Of a DNA stretch of 64,000 nt, positions 34,540 to 44,542 are shown piece after piece. Under the pieces are notes generated by a model that had not been told where the DNA came from, did not search any database, and saw only the letters and a list, made by a program, of their open reading frames with translations. The position numbers were made by a program, and so were the translations under genes. Position 1 is the first letter of the stretch; every line of letters begins with the position of its first letter. Origin of the DNA: Phialocephala subalpina (Eukaryota > Ascomycota > Leotiomycetes > Helotiales > Mollisiaceae); contig FJOG01000002.1 of assembly GCA_900073065.1 (NCBI GenBank), positions 996,652-1,060,651 on the forward strand. Reading direction: 5' to 3'.

Positions 34540-36071
34540 ATGGACTCGAACGATGGCCGAGCCGACGAGGCTCAGGTCAACCTCCAAAAAGCATACGAAA
34601 TCATTTCGCTCTATCGAGATCGTGCGCTTCATCCACCAGCTTACTTCGCATATCCTGATTTCGACGTTTTCGAATTCTTCGAGAAGTTTCCCAGACATTG
34701 CTGGCATCCAGATTTACAAAGTCCCACCGTGTCAAGTAATCTTACAATGACTTCCACGAGCTTTGTTGAACCTTCATTCTTTCGAACACTCCTCAATGTC
34801 ATTACCTTTCGCCGCCCAGAGAAGCTCCCTTCAGCTGCCGCTCTCCAAATTATTCGAGGCCAAGCTATCACTTCGAAGTCTGTTCCAGAAGAGATCTCCT
34901 TCGATACAATGATGTCAGGAGGAACCTTACCAGTAAGTTTCTCTTGGATGATAATCCTCTGTAATGCCCTATTCGAATGTGCCAAATCTCAAGGGATATT
35001 CAGAATGTTTGCTTCCTCAGCTGATATACGTCTTAGCCAATTACTAAGGCCGAGTTCAAGACCTATCTGAGCTCCATCAACGATTCCGAGTACGTCGATT
35101 TCCTAGAATGTCTGGAACATTATGCAAAGCTTTTCGAAGCCTTCGACGGTAAATATAAGTCAGCTCTAAGCGCACCATTCACCAAGGAAGACGAGGACAT
35201 CACGAGAGCCGCTGTAGCTGCTGCCGTACGTGCTTCCCGAGCTGCACTTGCCAATGTCCCCATCACGTTGGGACATTCTGGTCCAATCACGCCTGCCCAT
35301 AAGCCGGCTCCTATGGTCCCTAATCTTCCTGGGACAGTGGCTTCCTCTTCCACAGTTGTGCAGCGGTTGTCTGAGGAGGCCAACTGGATCAAGGACACTT
35401 TCATTGTCCAGCACGCTCCGGAACAATTGAATCTCGACCATCGGACCAGAGAGATCATCCTCTACGCTCTCAAACGCTCTAATCACCCAACTGCTTTTGG
35501 TCTTGCAGTAGAGTGCGCCAAAGCAAACCTCCGCCGCCACTACGCCGAATTTCTCAAGGTGTCCGCCCCTACCACCAACACCACCCGTATCATCATGGCC
35601 TACCTGATCTCAATGTCCCTCCTTGTCTCGGGCATTGGATTCAGCTTCTTCGTGATCTTCAGTAAGCAAAGTCGGTTCTGGCGCCTGCTTTCTTTCCCTC
35701 TGGTCTCTCTGGGTATTGCCCTTCTCTATGCCACACAATGTCGACTCTCCGTTGTCCTATACCCTCTGGGACATTATCAAATCAAACCATGGGACATTGA
35801 GCTCAACTGTCTCAGCCCAGAGCGATTGTCCAGCATCCACCCGGACAACTTCCTAGCTGGAGAAGTTGATCCCGAGTCACGTGAATGGGTTCAGCGCTAC
35901 AACCGTCGCTTCCTAATCCGCAAGACTTTCGACAAGGAAGGACCGATCCAAGATGCGCAGCTTAGGTACGGGGAATTGATGCTGGTTGGACAGGCTTTGT
36001 GGGCTGGGACATTAATTGGATTGGTTTTGGTGGGTGGGCTACTTGGAGTGCCACCTCAGGATATGTGGTAA
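34540..36071 (+). CDS. RGS-domain membrane protein (Rax1/RgsB-like)
   Basis: Two exons: 34540-34932 and 35037-36071, with a 104-nt phase-0 intron; 475 residues. An RGS-like helical bundle is split by a long insert. The first part surrounds YVDFLECLEHYAKLFEAF; the second has RTREIILYALKRSNHPTAFGLAVECAKANLRRHY. Three membrane segments follow (about RIIMAYLISMSLLVSGIGFS, LSFPLVSLGIALLYATQC and a terminal LVGQALWAGTLIGLVLVGG). RGS proteins accelerate GTP hydrolysis by G-alpha subunits. RGS plus three C-terminal membrane helices resembles Rax1 of yeast, a cortical landmark protein, so the GTPase role is not certain. The exon carries one exact copy (35253-35277) and two weaker copies of the 25-bp dyad. 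Confidence 0.8.
35253..35277. repeat. Dyad AATGTCCC-N9-GGGACATT, copy 4 (in coding exon)
   Basis: Exact arms with spacer CATCACGTT, inside exon 2 of the RGS gene, where it is translated as N-V-P-I-T-L-G-H. Weaker versions with the same 9-nt gap lie at 35612-35636 (AATGTCCC / CGGGCATT) and 35751-35775 (GTTGTCCT / GGGACATT). Confidence 0.85.
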
Positions 36072-37245
36072 ATGGAGATTTTGGGGAGAAACGCTTGTAC
36101 AAGATATTGGGATTGTGTGCTGAAACATTGTAGAATGATACCCCTACTGCTTTGAGAATTGATGCATTGTTTCTGTCTTTGGTTTGCACTTTTCGATGTC
36201 CCGAGGTGTTGGGAGGTTCAAAGGTGATGTTCTTTATCGAGTTTGACTAATGATTGCAGATATCTAGCTGGACAAGCACTTGACTTGAAGCCTGCGGTTC
36301 GATTGTCCCGGGGTCACGAAGACATTTGTTATTGAGATTCCTAAGAAGAAATTGGGGAGGCTTTTCCAGATCTTCCAATTTGGTTTGCAAGGCACAAAGC
36401 ATCATCCAGTTTAAAGAACAACTTACTGCCGACGTTATGGGAAGCACATGTGCTCTCTTGGGTATAGATAACAACCTCAAAGCGTGGTTAGATAGACACC
36501 TGTCCTGAAGAAAGGCAAGTTCTGCGGTCATGTGTCCTCTGCTTGCGAAAAGTTGCTAGCATGTCTGCATAACACTGCTACATTCTAGACCACTTATGAA
36601 TAGCAAATCCCAAAGAAGCATACCAATGTTGACGAGGACCAGAGCCTATAAGCTTAAATATTAAATTGTGATGCATTTAATGACGCAAAAGTGATTGGAG
36701 TGGTCACATTCACTACCTCGTTGACCTTTGGGGTTTCTTCGCTTCAGTTATTGTGGGACCAAAGCTAAGCGAGGAGATTTCAGGAGAGTGCTTTCGTCAG
36801 AGCGATGGTCACACCTGCTGGAAGGCTGTTGATTTCTTTTTCAATATATCACTGATTAAATCGCAAAACCGAGAGATCATAATTTCGGTGAATCTCTTCC
36901 ATTGAACGATCGACTGCCTTGAGGTGCAGGAGCACCCCAGGATTCTTCGAAGAGAAGACCAAACACTTCCCCAGACCCATGCCAGTATTCTGTGGATTGA
37001 TGATTGCCAGCATTCTACCTCAGTTGAGCCTCCGTCAGTACACGACACAATTTCTGGTAAAACGAATATGTAATACCACCAGTACCTGGATCACTTCCGG
37101 AACCGCCTACTTCTCGAGTGACTGCCTGGCGTCGAGATTGATCAAGACCAAGCTTCCATCAACCAATCCATTGTCTAAACCAATATTGAGCTCACCAACC
37201 CCATACTATCTTCCTATCTCTTCCCTTCTTGACGCTATAGACTCT
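36072..37245. other. Intergenic, with weak dyad copy
   Basis: No gene supported. It contains a degenerate dyad ATTGTCCC-N9-AAGACATT at 36302-36326. Frames on the plus strand from 36919 are the antisense of the 2EXR gene C tail. Confidence 0.45.
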
Positions 37246-38295
37246 CTAGAACTCTGGTATCTTCCAATCAGGACAGCGACGATCTTTGCACCATTGAAAG
37301 GCGTTAATGGCAATTTGCTCAAGTCCTTGTGTCATACCCTCTTCCTTCTTCCAGCCCTCAACGGAGTCTATGTTTGCCGCCATAACATCTTCCAGATTCT
37401 CGAAGCGGTATTCGGCTTTCCTATTCACGTACTTCCGAGTCTTCAAACGGGAGCTTTGTACAACTAGTAGCGTTTTAAGGTCGTTGAATCGAGAGAACAA
37501 TGTCGCCGTCTTCCAGGGAAAGCCTATTTGGAGTTGCCCGTGAGGAATCGCCAAGGTCTTAACTTCAGAGAATCGCTGACGTGACCTCGAATCACTTTCT
37601 GAGTTGGTGATCGAATCGTAAAGTTTGTCCTGAGCCTAATAACTTTGGTGGCACAAGAAGATTGTCTCATGATCACTATTGAAGAACAATTTATGGGTAT
37701 CTTGGAGAAGAATGCTTGCTCTGTGCGTCTCTAGGAAAGCTTGTCGTGAAGCGTGGCAGGCTTGAAGGAGACCGGAAGACCATCCACGGACGCTGAAAGT
37801 CAACTCGCCGAGACCGTGAGGGCTGGGCCGTTCTCTCTCTGTACCGACTCGTACTCGGATGATTCGATGCGTAGGAACTTCTGCAAGATTCCAGACCTTC
37901 AACTTTAGCTCTTCTGGTAGCTTGGGGAAGAGTGTGAAGGTGACGCTGTCCTCTGCTTTTGCCACTGTTTCGACGGACGTGGCCTCTTCAGTAGACGTGA
38001 CTTTTTTGGTGGACGTAGTATTCTCAACGGGCATGGCTTTGTGAATCGGAGTGGTGGCTTTGATGGGCTTGAAGTTATCGGCGGCGGTGGGATTGGACGT
38101 GGCGTCTTGGGTGGATGGTGTGCTCTCGATGAGCGCGGTGCCTTCCATCGTCATAGTTTCCTCGAGTGACTTTTTTCTCTCTTCGACGGTCATGGTTTTT
38201 TGGTTGATTGGATGTGTTTTCGATAGAAATTGTGTCTTGCGGAAGAGGTTTTGTCGTGCGAAAGCAACCTTTTGTGGGTGGAGGAAAGGTGACAA
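37246..38295 (-). pseudogene. 2EXR-domain gene C, interrupted by in-frame TAG
   Basis: One continuous frame of about 349 codons broken only by a TAG at 37636-37638. Upstream: Thr/Ser/Glu-rich N-terminus, then the hallmark FTLFPKLPEELKLKVWNLAEVP, an R-V-R-V strand, GELTFSV, SGLLQACHASRQAFLETH and KLFFNSDHETIFLC. Downstream of the stop the family pattern resumes in the same frame (RQRFSEVKTLAIP, FNDLKTLLVVQSSR, and a helical C-terminus ending IPEF), and it aligns with gene D (KTLALQ..., FDGLETLLVVSR). No intron could remove the TAG. So either this is a recent nonsense allele, a sequencing error, or a readthrough site; I class it as a probable pseudogene. A truncated 219-residue product with the 2EXR hallmark could still be made. 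Confidence 0.75.
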
Positions 38296-38872
38296 TCTAA
38301 AAAGGCCCGACAGCCTCCAACCGGTAAATTCACTTTGAAAGAGTATTTTTTTTCCTACGCATTGTCTAAACGAAATGAGAGAAATACAATGTTTCAGAAC
38401 CCAAAGTACTTTGTAACAAGGTTGGAGAAGACGACGGCGTGAGGGTTTGCTCTACTTCCTCAAGCCCCCAGACAGATGGCTAATGGCTTAATCCGAAGAT
38501 CGCTTTCTAATGTCCTGTGCTACTTGGGGCTCTGGTGTGCCGCTTTTTCGTCTCACTGCGAACCTCGCTTTAGAGTATGGATTCACTCTCATGTTATATT
38601 TTCTAGGCCTTCACCATCGGGTCAGCGGACATTTTCACAATACGCATTTCAGCTAAACGTTAAGAGAGCGAACAGGTGAAGATGTGATTGAGATGTGACT
38701 TTCATTGCTGACCAAAGTTCTTGTGTTCGACATCCGTCTCCCAAAGTCTCTGCATTATGTTCCCTATCATTTTGTGGCCCATGTTCTCTAGACCATTCAT
38801 TTTGGAGACACAACCCCTCTTGAGACCAGTCCCTACAACAAAGAAACGTTCTTGCCATAGCCACTACCTGAG
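38296..38872. other. Short intergenic stretch between 2EXR genes C and D
   Basis: Both genes are on the minus strand, so this holds the promoter of C and the 3' region of D. Nothing else recognised. Confidence 0.5.
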
Positions 38873-40020
38873 CTACTGTTGCTTGCAATAAGTCAAGAAC
38901 ACTCGTCGTATATTGGGAATTGTTTGGCCTGGTCGACAAACTTGGTGGTAGGTTTCCAGCGCTCGGGTAGCATCGCGGATTCTTAACTGTTCTACGCGCT
39001 TGTGCTCCTGCCATTCCTCAACTGTTGTGATATATGGTCCTTGAGCTCCCTCCCTATAGATAGATCAGTATGAGATTTGAAGAAAGACCTGGGAGTCGAT
39101 GAGCTGAGGAGCCGAGCTTGTAGTACTTGTGTAGAGTTCGGCTTTGAACATATCTTCAAATAAAGGGAAGAATTTCCATACATGGTCGAGAAACAGATTC
39201 TGCTGCCGTTTGTGGCGTAACGCGGTTCAATCCTCGGACGTATACGGGAGACTACGAGCAATGTCTCGAGACCATCGAATTGGGCGACATATCTAGCTCG
39301 TACCATTCGACTCAGTTTCATGAATTCCCGTGCCTGAAGAGCCAACGTCTTGACAGAAGCAAATCTGTGCATACAGCTGAGCTTGATGTTAGGCACCCTT
39401 CCCATCTTCAAGAGGCTTGACATTTCGGCTATCTTCGATTCTGTTCCGAACGCCAAGTATATAATATCCTGACTAGGGTCAAAGAACAGTCTCTGTTTGC
39501 CTTGCAGTGGGATGCTCGAATTATGTGTTTCCATCAAGACCTGCCGTGATGTATGGCAAGCTCGGAGGAGGCCACTAGGGGCGAGTTTGACGACATGGAA
39601 GGTCAATTCGCGGCGATCGGATTTGGAGTCCTCGAGTTGGTCTGGGGGTAAACTGCCAGGAACCTTCTTCGTTGGGCGCATTGTTATTTTGATGACAGTA
39701 GGACTAGGTATCGCAAACTTCCATATCTTCAACTGAATCTCTGTTGGTAGCTTAGGGAGAAGCTTGAACGTCTGGAAGGTGTCTGAGATTTTCCCGTTGG
39801 TAGGAAATTGAGGCGCGACTGGGGCTGCGATTAATTCCTTCTGTAATTGAATTTCGAATGCTGTCAGCATCTCCAGAGAATGTGTGAAGTTGCGCGAAGC
39901 TTCTGGGATCTCCATGTTTGTAGAATCCTGGCGTGTGGATGAGCTCATTATTGCTTCCTTCTTTGGACAGGCGGCAAGATCTTCCATATCGCATTTTCGA
40001 GGGGATTGAGTTCCGTGCAC
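38873..40020 (-). CDS. 2EXR-domain protein D (3' end disturbed)
   Basis: The 2EXR hallmark FKLLPKLPTEIQLKIWKFAIP, then RRELTFHVVKLAPSGLLRAC, HTSRQVLMETH and RLFFDPSQDIIYLAFG are clear, and the body continues to FDGLETLLVVSRIRPR. The starting frame stays open to 38992. However, the family-like C-terminus is in another frame, from about 39200 (WKFFPLFEDMFKAELY) to the stop at 38873-38875 (GPYITTVEEWQEHKRVEQL, RIRDATRALETYHQVC), with a TGA between its two halves at about 39066. A tiny intron (GTCTTT...TATAG, 35 nt) fuses the first frame to this tail but is shorter than any other intron here. A frameshift is equally likely. The domain part is safe; the last 60-70 residues are not. Confidence 0.65.
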
Positions 40021-40355
40021 TAGATCCAGATTGTTTCTGAAGCGGTAATCTCGAGGAAGAGGTTTGCGCTTGAGGATAGCTGTAGTTGAGGACAGTTATT
40101 CGGTGAAGTTGGAAGGTTCCAAAATTGTAAGATTCAACAGGTGAATGGACTTAGATATCGCGCGCTAATCAAAGCTCAGCCGCAAAGCGGCCAATGTTTG
40201 TGCCTTTTTCGGAGCCTTGAGTGAGCGATATGCTAGCCTATTAAGGATCGAAGAAGTAAAGAGCTACTGACTGTGAAAGCGATAGGGTCTTGCACCAATT
40301 TATAGCGGATGCGCACGACTTGATAATGCAACCTGGTCTCTCAAACCAAATATAA
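40021..40355. other. Intergenic, promoter of 2EXR gene D
   Basis: Only flanking regulatory sequence is expected here. The adjoining TAD1 gene is on the same strand and ends at 40356. Confidence 0.5.
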
Positions 40356-41761
40356 TCATGCCTCAACTCCAGAACAGGCCCATTCTTCCGCATCATCATT
40401 CCGTTGCCAGCCCTTCAACGTGTCTCGGACGTTGTTCTTGACCTCTTTTCTTTTCCTCAACAAGTCTCCGCTCTTCACCTCAGCGTACCTATCCACCTTC
40501 AAAGAACGTAAGATTGCTGGCGAGCTTGAGCACAAGGCATCAGCGATACTGACGGCTAGCAACCAAGTCCGCCGCTTGCAAACTGAACTTGCACCTTTGA
40601 TAGAGAATTGCTTTCGCCCTTGCTGTGTGCCTCCAATGATAGTTTCACTGGTTCTAGGAGTCCATAAACTGGCGATGTTGGAAGGAACCAAAACCTCTCG
40701 AGGTCCAAGAGGTTGGCGTCTACTGTGAATGAACTCTCGAGATGTAGTGTGGATCGTGAATGGTTTGAAGGAATAGCCATCGCCCCAATTTCTGCCATCA
40801 AGTGGAGCCAGTCTGCCACTTGAAGAGAACGCTCGTGTGCACGCTACCTGCGAGTATTGTGGCTCTGGCAGAGTGAGACTCTGAATATAACAGTTTTGAG
40901 GGGAGATGAGTAGTGATGCGATGGAGGACAGCAGAGAAGTAGCTTGCTTCGCAGATATTTTGTCTGAGCAAGATTTCGAGAGGGTTGGCGGGGCATCGGG
41001 ACGAGATGGTTTGCGTCGAACAGCACCAAGGGCTGAGAAATACCCTCTTCCATGGAGAGCAGGCATATCCGTGTTTGTTTTCGGTAATGGAGATGGCTCT
41101 TGCCAAGGGGTTGAGTCTTCTTGCGCTGCTATTGTTATTTCCATGCTCGCGTCGCCACCTATCAAACAAATTAGGACGATTCTAAACAAGTGATGGGTTG
41201 AGGGTTGTACAAGGAGCTTCAGAACAGTACATGTGAAGACTTATGTCATCTTGCAGAGCAAAGGGTTGAAAATGTGTTTTGGTTCGCTCTTCAGGACCTC
41301 TGAATCGAACATATTCCGAGAAAGCTTTTCGAGACATGGCTAGATCAAGACATTCCTCAAGTAAAAATCGATTGAGAGAGCGAATTGCAAGAATTTCAGC
41401 ATGCCAGTCATGAACAACTATGCCTTGGGCCTTAGGAACTTTGTCTCGTGAAAGACATTTCATGCCCGTGCTATTGAATATGAGCAAGACCTCCAGAAAA
41501 AAGGACATTCAAAACGTACGCAGATGCTATGCAAGTGATCTTGTCATTTTCTGAGCGAAGTGTTAGACGCATGAGCTACAATAGCCAATAGGCAACCTAA
41601 CTTTGGGCTACAATGCCACTCAATGGTACCCATTCACGTGGCCTCTCTTTTTCGTGGGATTTTCCATCTTTCTGTGCACTCCTATCAAGAGGCTTTCTCT
41701 TTCTTTCCCAAGTATTGAAGTTATCCAAGACCGCTTTAGCAATAACATCACCAGTGTCCAT
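40356..41761 (-). CDS. TAD1: TAD1, tRNA-specific adenosine deaminase (A37 of tRNA-Ala)
   Basis: Tad1/ADAT1 converts A37 to inosine next to the anticodon of tRNA-Ala. Four exons: 41602-41761, 41520-41550, 41211-41470 and 40356-41158, with introns of 51, 49 and 52 nt; 417 residues, all phases consistent. Exon 2 is only 31 nt. The deaminase core has the zinc/proton-shuttle motif H-A-E at residues 87-89 (VVHDWHAEILAIRSLNRFL), then LHMYCSEAPCGDASME with Cys146 and Cys151. Other family features: GIVAQKNDKITCIASATGMKCL near the start and GDLLRKRKEVKNN near the end. The second half is less conserved and Ser/Pro-rich. It shares a 270-bp divergent promoter with the NT-C2 gene. Confidence 0.93.
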
Positions 41762-42031
41762 ATTTGCTCGTGAGAGATGTAGTTCAGAGAAGGCTGAACC
41801 GAAAGAAAGGAGGCTGGCTTATCTCCGACGCTAGTCGGGCCGAGACGTCATGACTTCCCGTAGTTCCAGCCTTGTCATCCGAATGATCCTGCAAGGAAAC
41901 GACAATGAGACATTTGCTTCATCGTGACTGCCTTTGCTGCAGCATTCCTAGTAGTTCCAGTTGCACAGCATGAACCCGTTAAGTAAGTTTACATGTACAT
42001 CCACCAATTTCTGCCAGATCACCAATTAACC

Positions 42032-43235
42032 ATGTTCTCCAACCTGCTAGTATCCAAAGCTCGACGGGTGGGTATTCCTCTCAAATGCGCCGGAATCACA
42101 GCACAAGCAGAAACTGACATGCCCGCAGCCAAAATTCGAAATTGTCCTCAGGGTATGGTGCGTTTGCGCCTCCGCATCTGCCGATGCTGACCGAAGCAGA
42201 TACTTGACCTCAACAACATCCCTTTGGTGACTGGGACATCCTATGTAAAATGGCACCTCCCACACTCCACATCCGCCGAACATCGAGGACGAACCGAACG
42301 TTCAGCTATAATCGAACATAAGGTCTCCTGGGGTTATGAGAAAACGATTCCTATACGGCTCACGATCGATAAATCGAACAAGCTACAAGAATGTATGATC
42401 AATTTTGAGGTCGTGCAAGATTACAGCTCCGGAGCGAGGGGCGAGAAGATCACGCTGGGCTACATCAGCCTAAATCTTTCAGAATATGTCGAGGAAAGTG
42501 AGATGGGTGCTGATGGGGAGGAAGGCGTTACGAGGAGATATCTGATGCAGGACAGCAAGATCAATAGCACGTTGAAGATCAGCATTCTTATGAAGCAGCT
42601 GGATGGAGAGAGAAATTACATTGCGCCTCCGCTGAAGACAGCACCCGTATTCGGTGGAATTGCAGGCATAATGGCAGGAGAGCAAGCAGAGCAAGACGAT
42701 GTTGGACGTCAGTGTATTATCACTGCCTCCTCATTAAGAACGATTCTAACTTCCGCCAGATATGCCTTCCATAAGCAAATCGCGGGATCATGGCGAACTC
42801 CAAGATATGTATCGAAGGGCATTGGCAGCGAAGTGGTCAGCACACCATCACGAGTTAGCTGCCGACCAGTGTATCGAGGACATCTTCAATGGAGGAAGTG
42901 GCTGGAAGGACGAACATATGGGTGGCATACCTAAAATTTCTCATGAGGACAATGATGAACATCGACATCGAAACCATCACCACAGGACACCTTCTGGCTC
43001 AAGTATAAAGAGCTCACAATCTCAGAACACGATTACTGGCAAGACTGTGAGGATAGGACACAAACATTCACGAAGTCATGAAACGATGGGTCCTCCTCCT
43101 ACGGATAGTCCAGAGAATGGCTCTGAAGGCTCTTCAGAGAGAGGAAGGTCTGGATTTAGGAGACCACATGAGGTAGATGAGTTTGATATTCGGGAAGATC
43201 TCATGGCTTGGAGGCTACCGGATCAGGTGTTCTGA
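42032..43235 (+). CDS. NT-C2 (EEIG1/EHBP1-type) domain protein
   Basis: Four exons: 42032-42067, 42129-42152, 42200-42707 and 42760-43235, with introns of 61, 47 and 52 nt; 347 residues. Exon 2 is a 24-nt microexon. Residues about 10-160 form an N-terminal C2-type domain: KFEIVLRILDLNNIPLV, TSYVKWHLP, INFEVVQ, a LGYISLNLSEYV strand and TLKISILMKQLDGERNY, as in the NT-C2 family. In animals such domains bind membranes or Rab GTPases; the fungal role is unknown. The C-terminal half is disordered and rich in His, Ser and Arg (RHRNHHHRTP). The start exon is short but is supported by frame and splice sites on both sides. Confidence 0.85.
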
Positions 43236-43497
43236 GGGATGGTATAATATGGGATATGGGTTGTGGGGAGCAATGTAGGATTATTTCGGAGGCGTTTGGT
43301 AGGCTCTAGCTTTCTTCCAAAGCGATATTATCCTGGACGAGCAAGTCCAACTTGACTCTTCTTGTTTGCGCGATGTGTTACGCAGAGGATCAAGAACTGG
43401 TCGCTGCTGCCGTACTTCGTACTGCTCCGAAGCTTGCTCCGTCCTTTGACCATGACCAGACCGCACGCCGTTGAATGCTGTGCCAACAATAAACTCT

Positions 43498-44092
43498 TCA
43501 AATAACATCCCCCTCTCCTTCTAATATCCTGGCAGTAACGATCTTCACCTCCTCCACCGGTCTATCCTCCGCCCCCGTCCTAACCAAACCCATCCTCTTC
43601 ACCACACCCATCCCTCTCGTCACCCGTCCAAAAATTGTGTGCTTCCCATCCAACCACGGCGTCGGCGCCAACGTAATAAAGAACTGACTCCCGTTTGTAT
43701 TCGGTCCACTATTCGCCATGCTCAATATGCCAGCTCCAGTATGCTTTAATGAAGGCGAGATCTCGTCTTCGAATTTCTCGCCGTAGATGGATGTTCCGCC
43801 TCTACCGGTGCCGGTTGGATCGCCTGTTTGGAGCATGAAGTTTGGGATTATTCGGTGGAAGAGGATGTCGCTGTAGTATCCGCGTTGGACGAGGGTGCTG
43901 AAGTTTTTGCAGGTCTGTTGGTGGGGTTAGCGGGGTTGGGAGGGGTGGAAGGGGAGAGGAAAAGTACCTTGGGAGCGTGGTCGTGGTAGAGCTCTACTGT
44001 TATGACACCCTATATGCAGTGTTAGAGCTGAAAGGAGGAGAGTAATTGAATTTCAATACCATCGTGGTCTCCAATGCAATGCTCGTCGTCAT
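43498..44092 (-). CDS. Cyclophilin, PPIL1-like peptidyl-prolyl isomerase
   Basis: Three exons: 44060-44092, 43968-44009 and 43498-43914, with introns of 50 and 53 nt; 163 residues, close to human PPIL1 (166), a spliceosome-associated cyclophilin. Single-domain, no signal peptide. Catalytic and binding motifs are intact: [18 protein letters not shown] (with the essential Arg), [24 protein letters not shown]. The start [12 protein letters not shown] is characteristic of this subfamily. It lies divergent from the signal peptide peptidase gene (450 bp between starts). Confidence 0.95.
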
Positions 44093-44542
44093 CTTGAAAA
44101 TTGGCTTTGCGCCGGACGAGATCAAGAAAAATTGTGACAGATTCCGGTACTCAAAGTAGATTCTCTAGTTTTGCCTGAAGCTGGTGCGTCGAACGGGAAG
44201 TTGTTTGGGTTCTCATGCGTAAGTTAAGATGTTATTTTGAAGTTCAAAGTTTGTTGATGTTTTCTAGAAGTTCTTCGGAAGCGCAAGGCTGAGAAAAGCT
44301 GGCCTTGCGTGCCCTTTCCTTGGCGTCTTTCTGCCTTGTTTTCGACGAGCTATTTGACAACAAAACACGTCAACTTTTCATACACTTCGGTTCGACAATT
44401 CGACTGGAGTCATTACATTCATTGCAGAGGTATTCGACTCAGCACTTCCCATGGGCTATTGATGACCCTTGGTTCACCAGAGAACCTATCCTCGCCTCAG
44501 ATTATCAGGCTGAACCGAGTGTTCACTCCACACATCGCAACC

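Noticed and set aside
36919..37467. 182-codon plus-strand ORF
   Set aside because: It is antisense to the C-terminal part of 2EXR gene C and has no family sequence of its own.
43281..43508. Minus-strand ORF downstream of the NT-C2 gene
   Set aside because: No family match, no splice support; it lies in the shared 3' region of two convergent genes.
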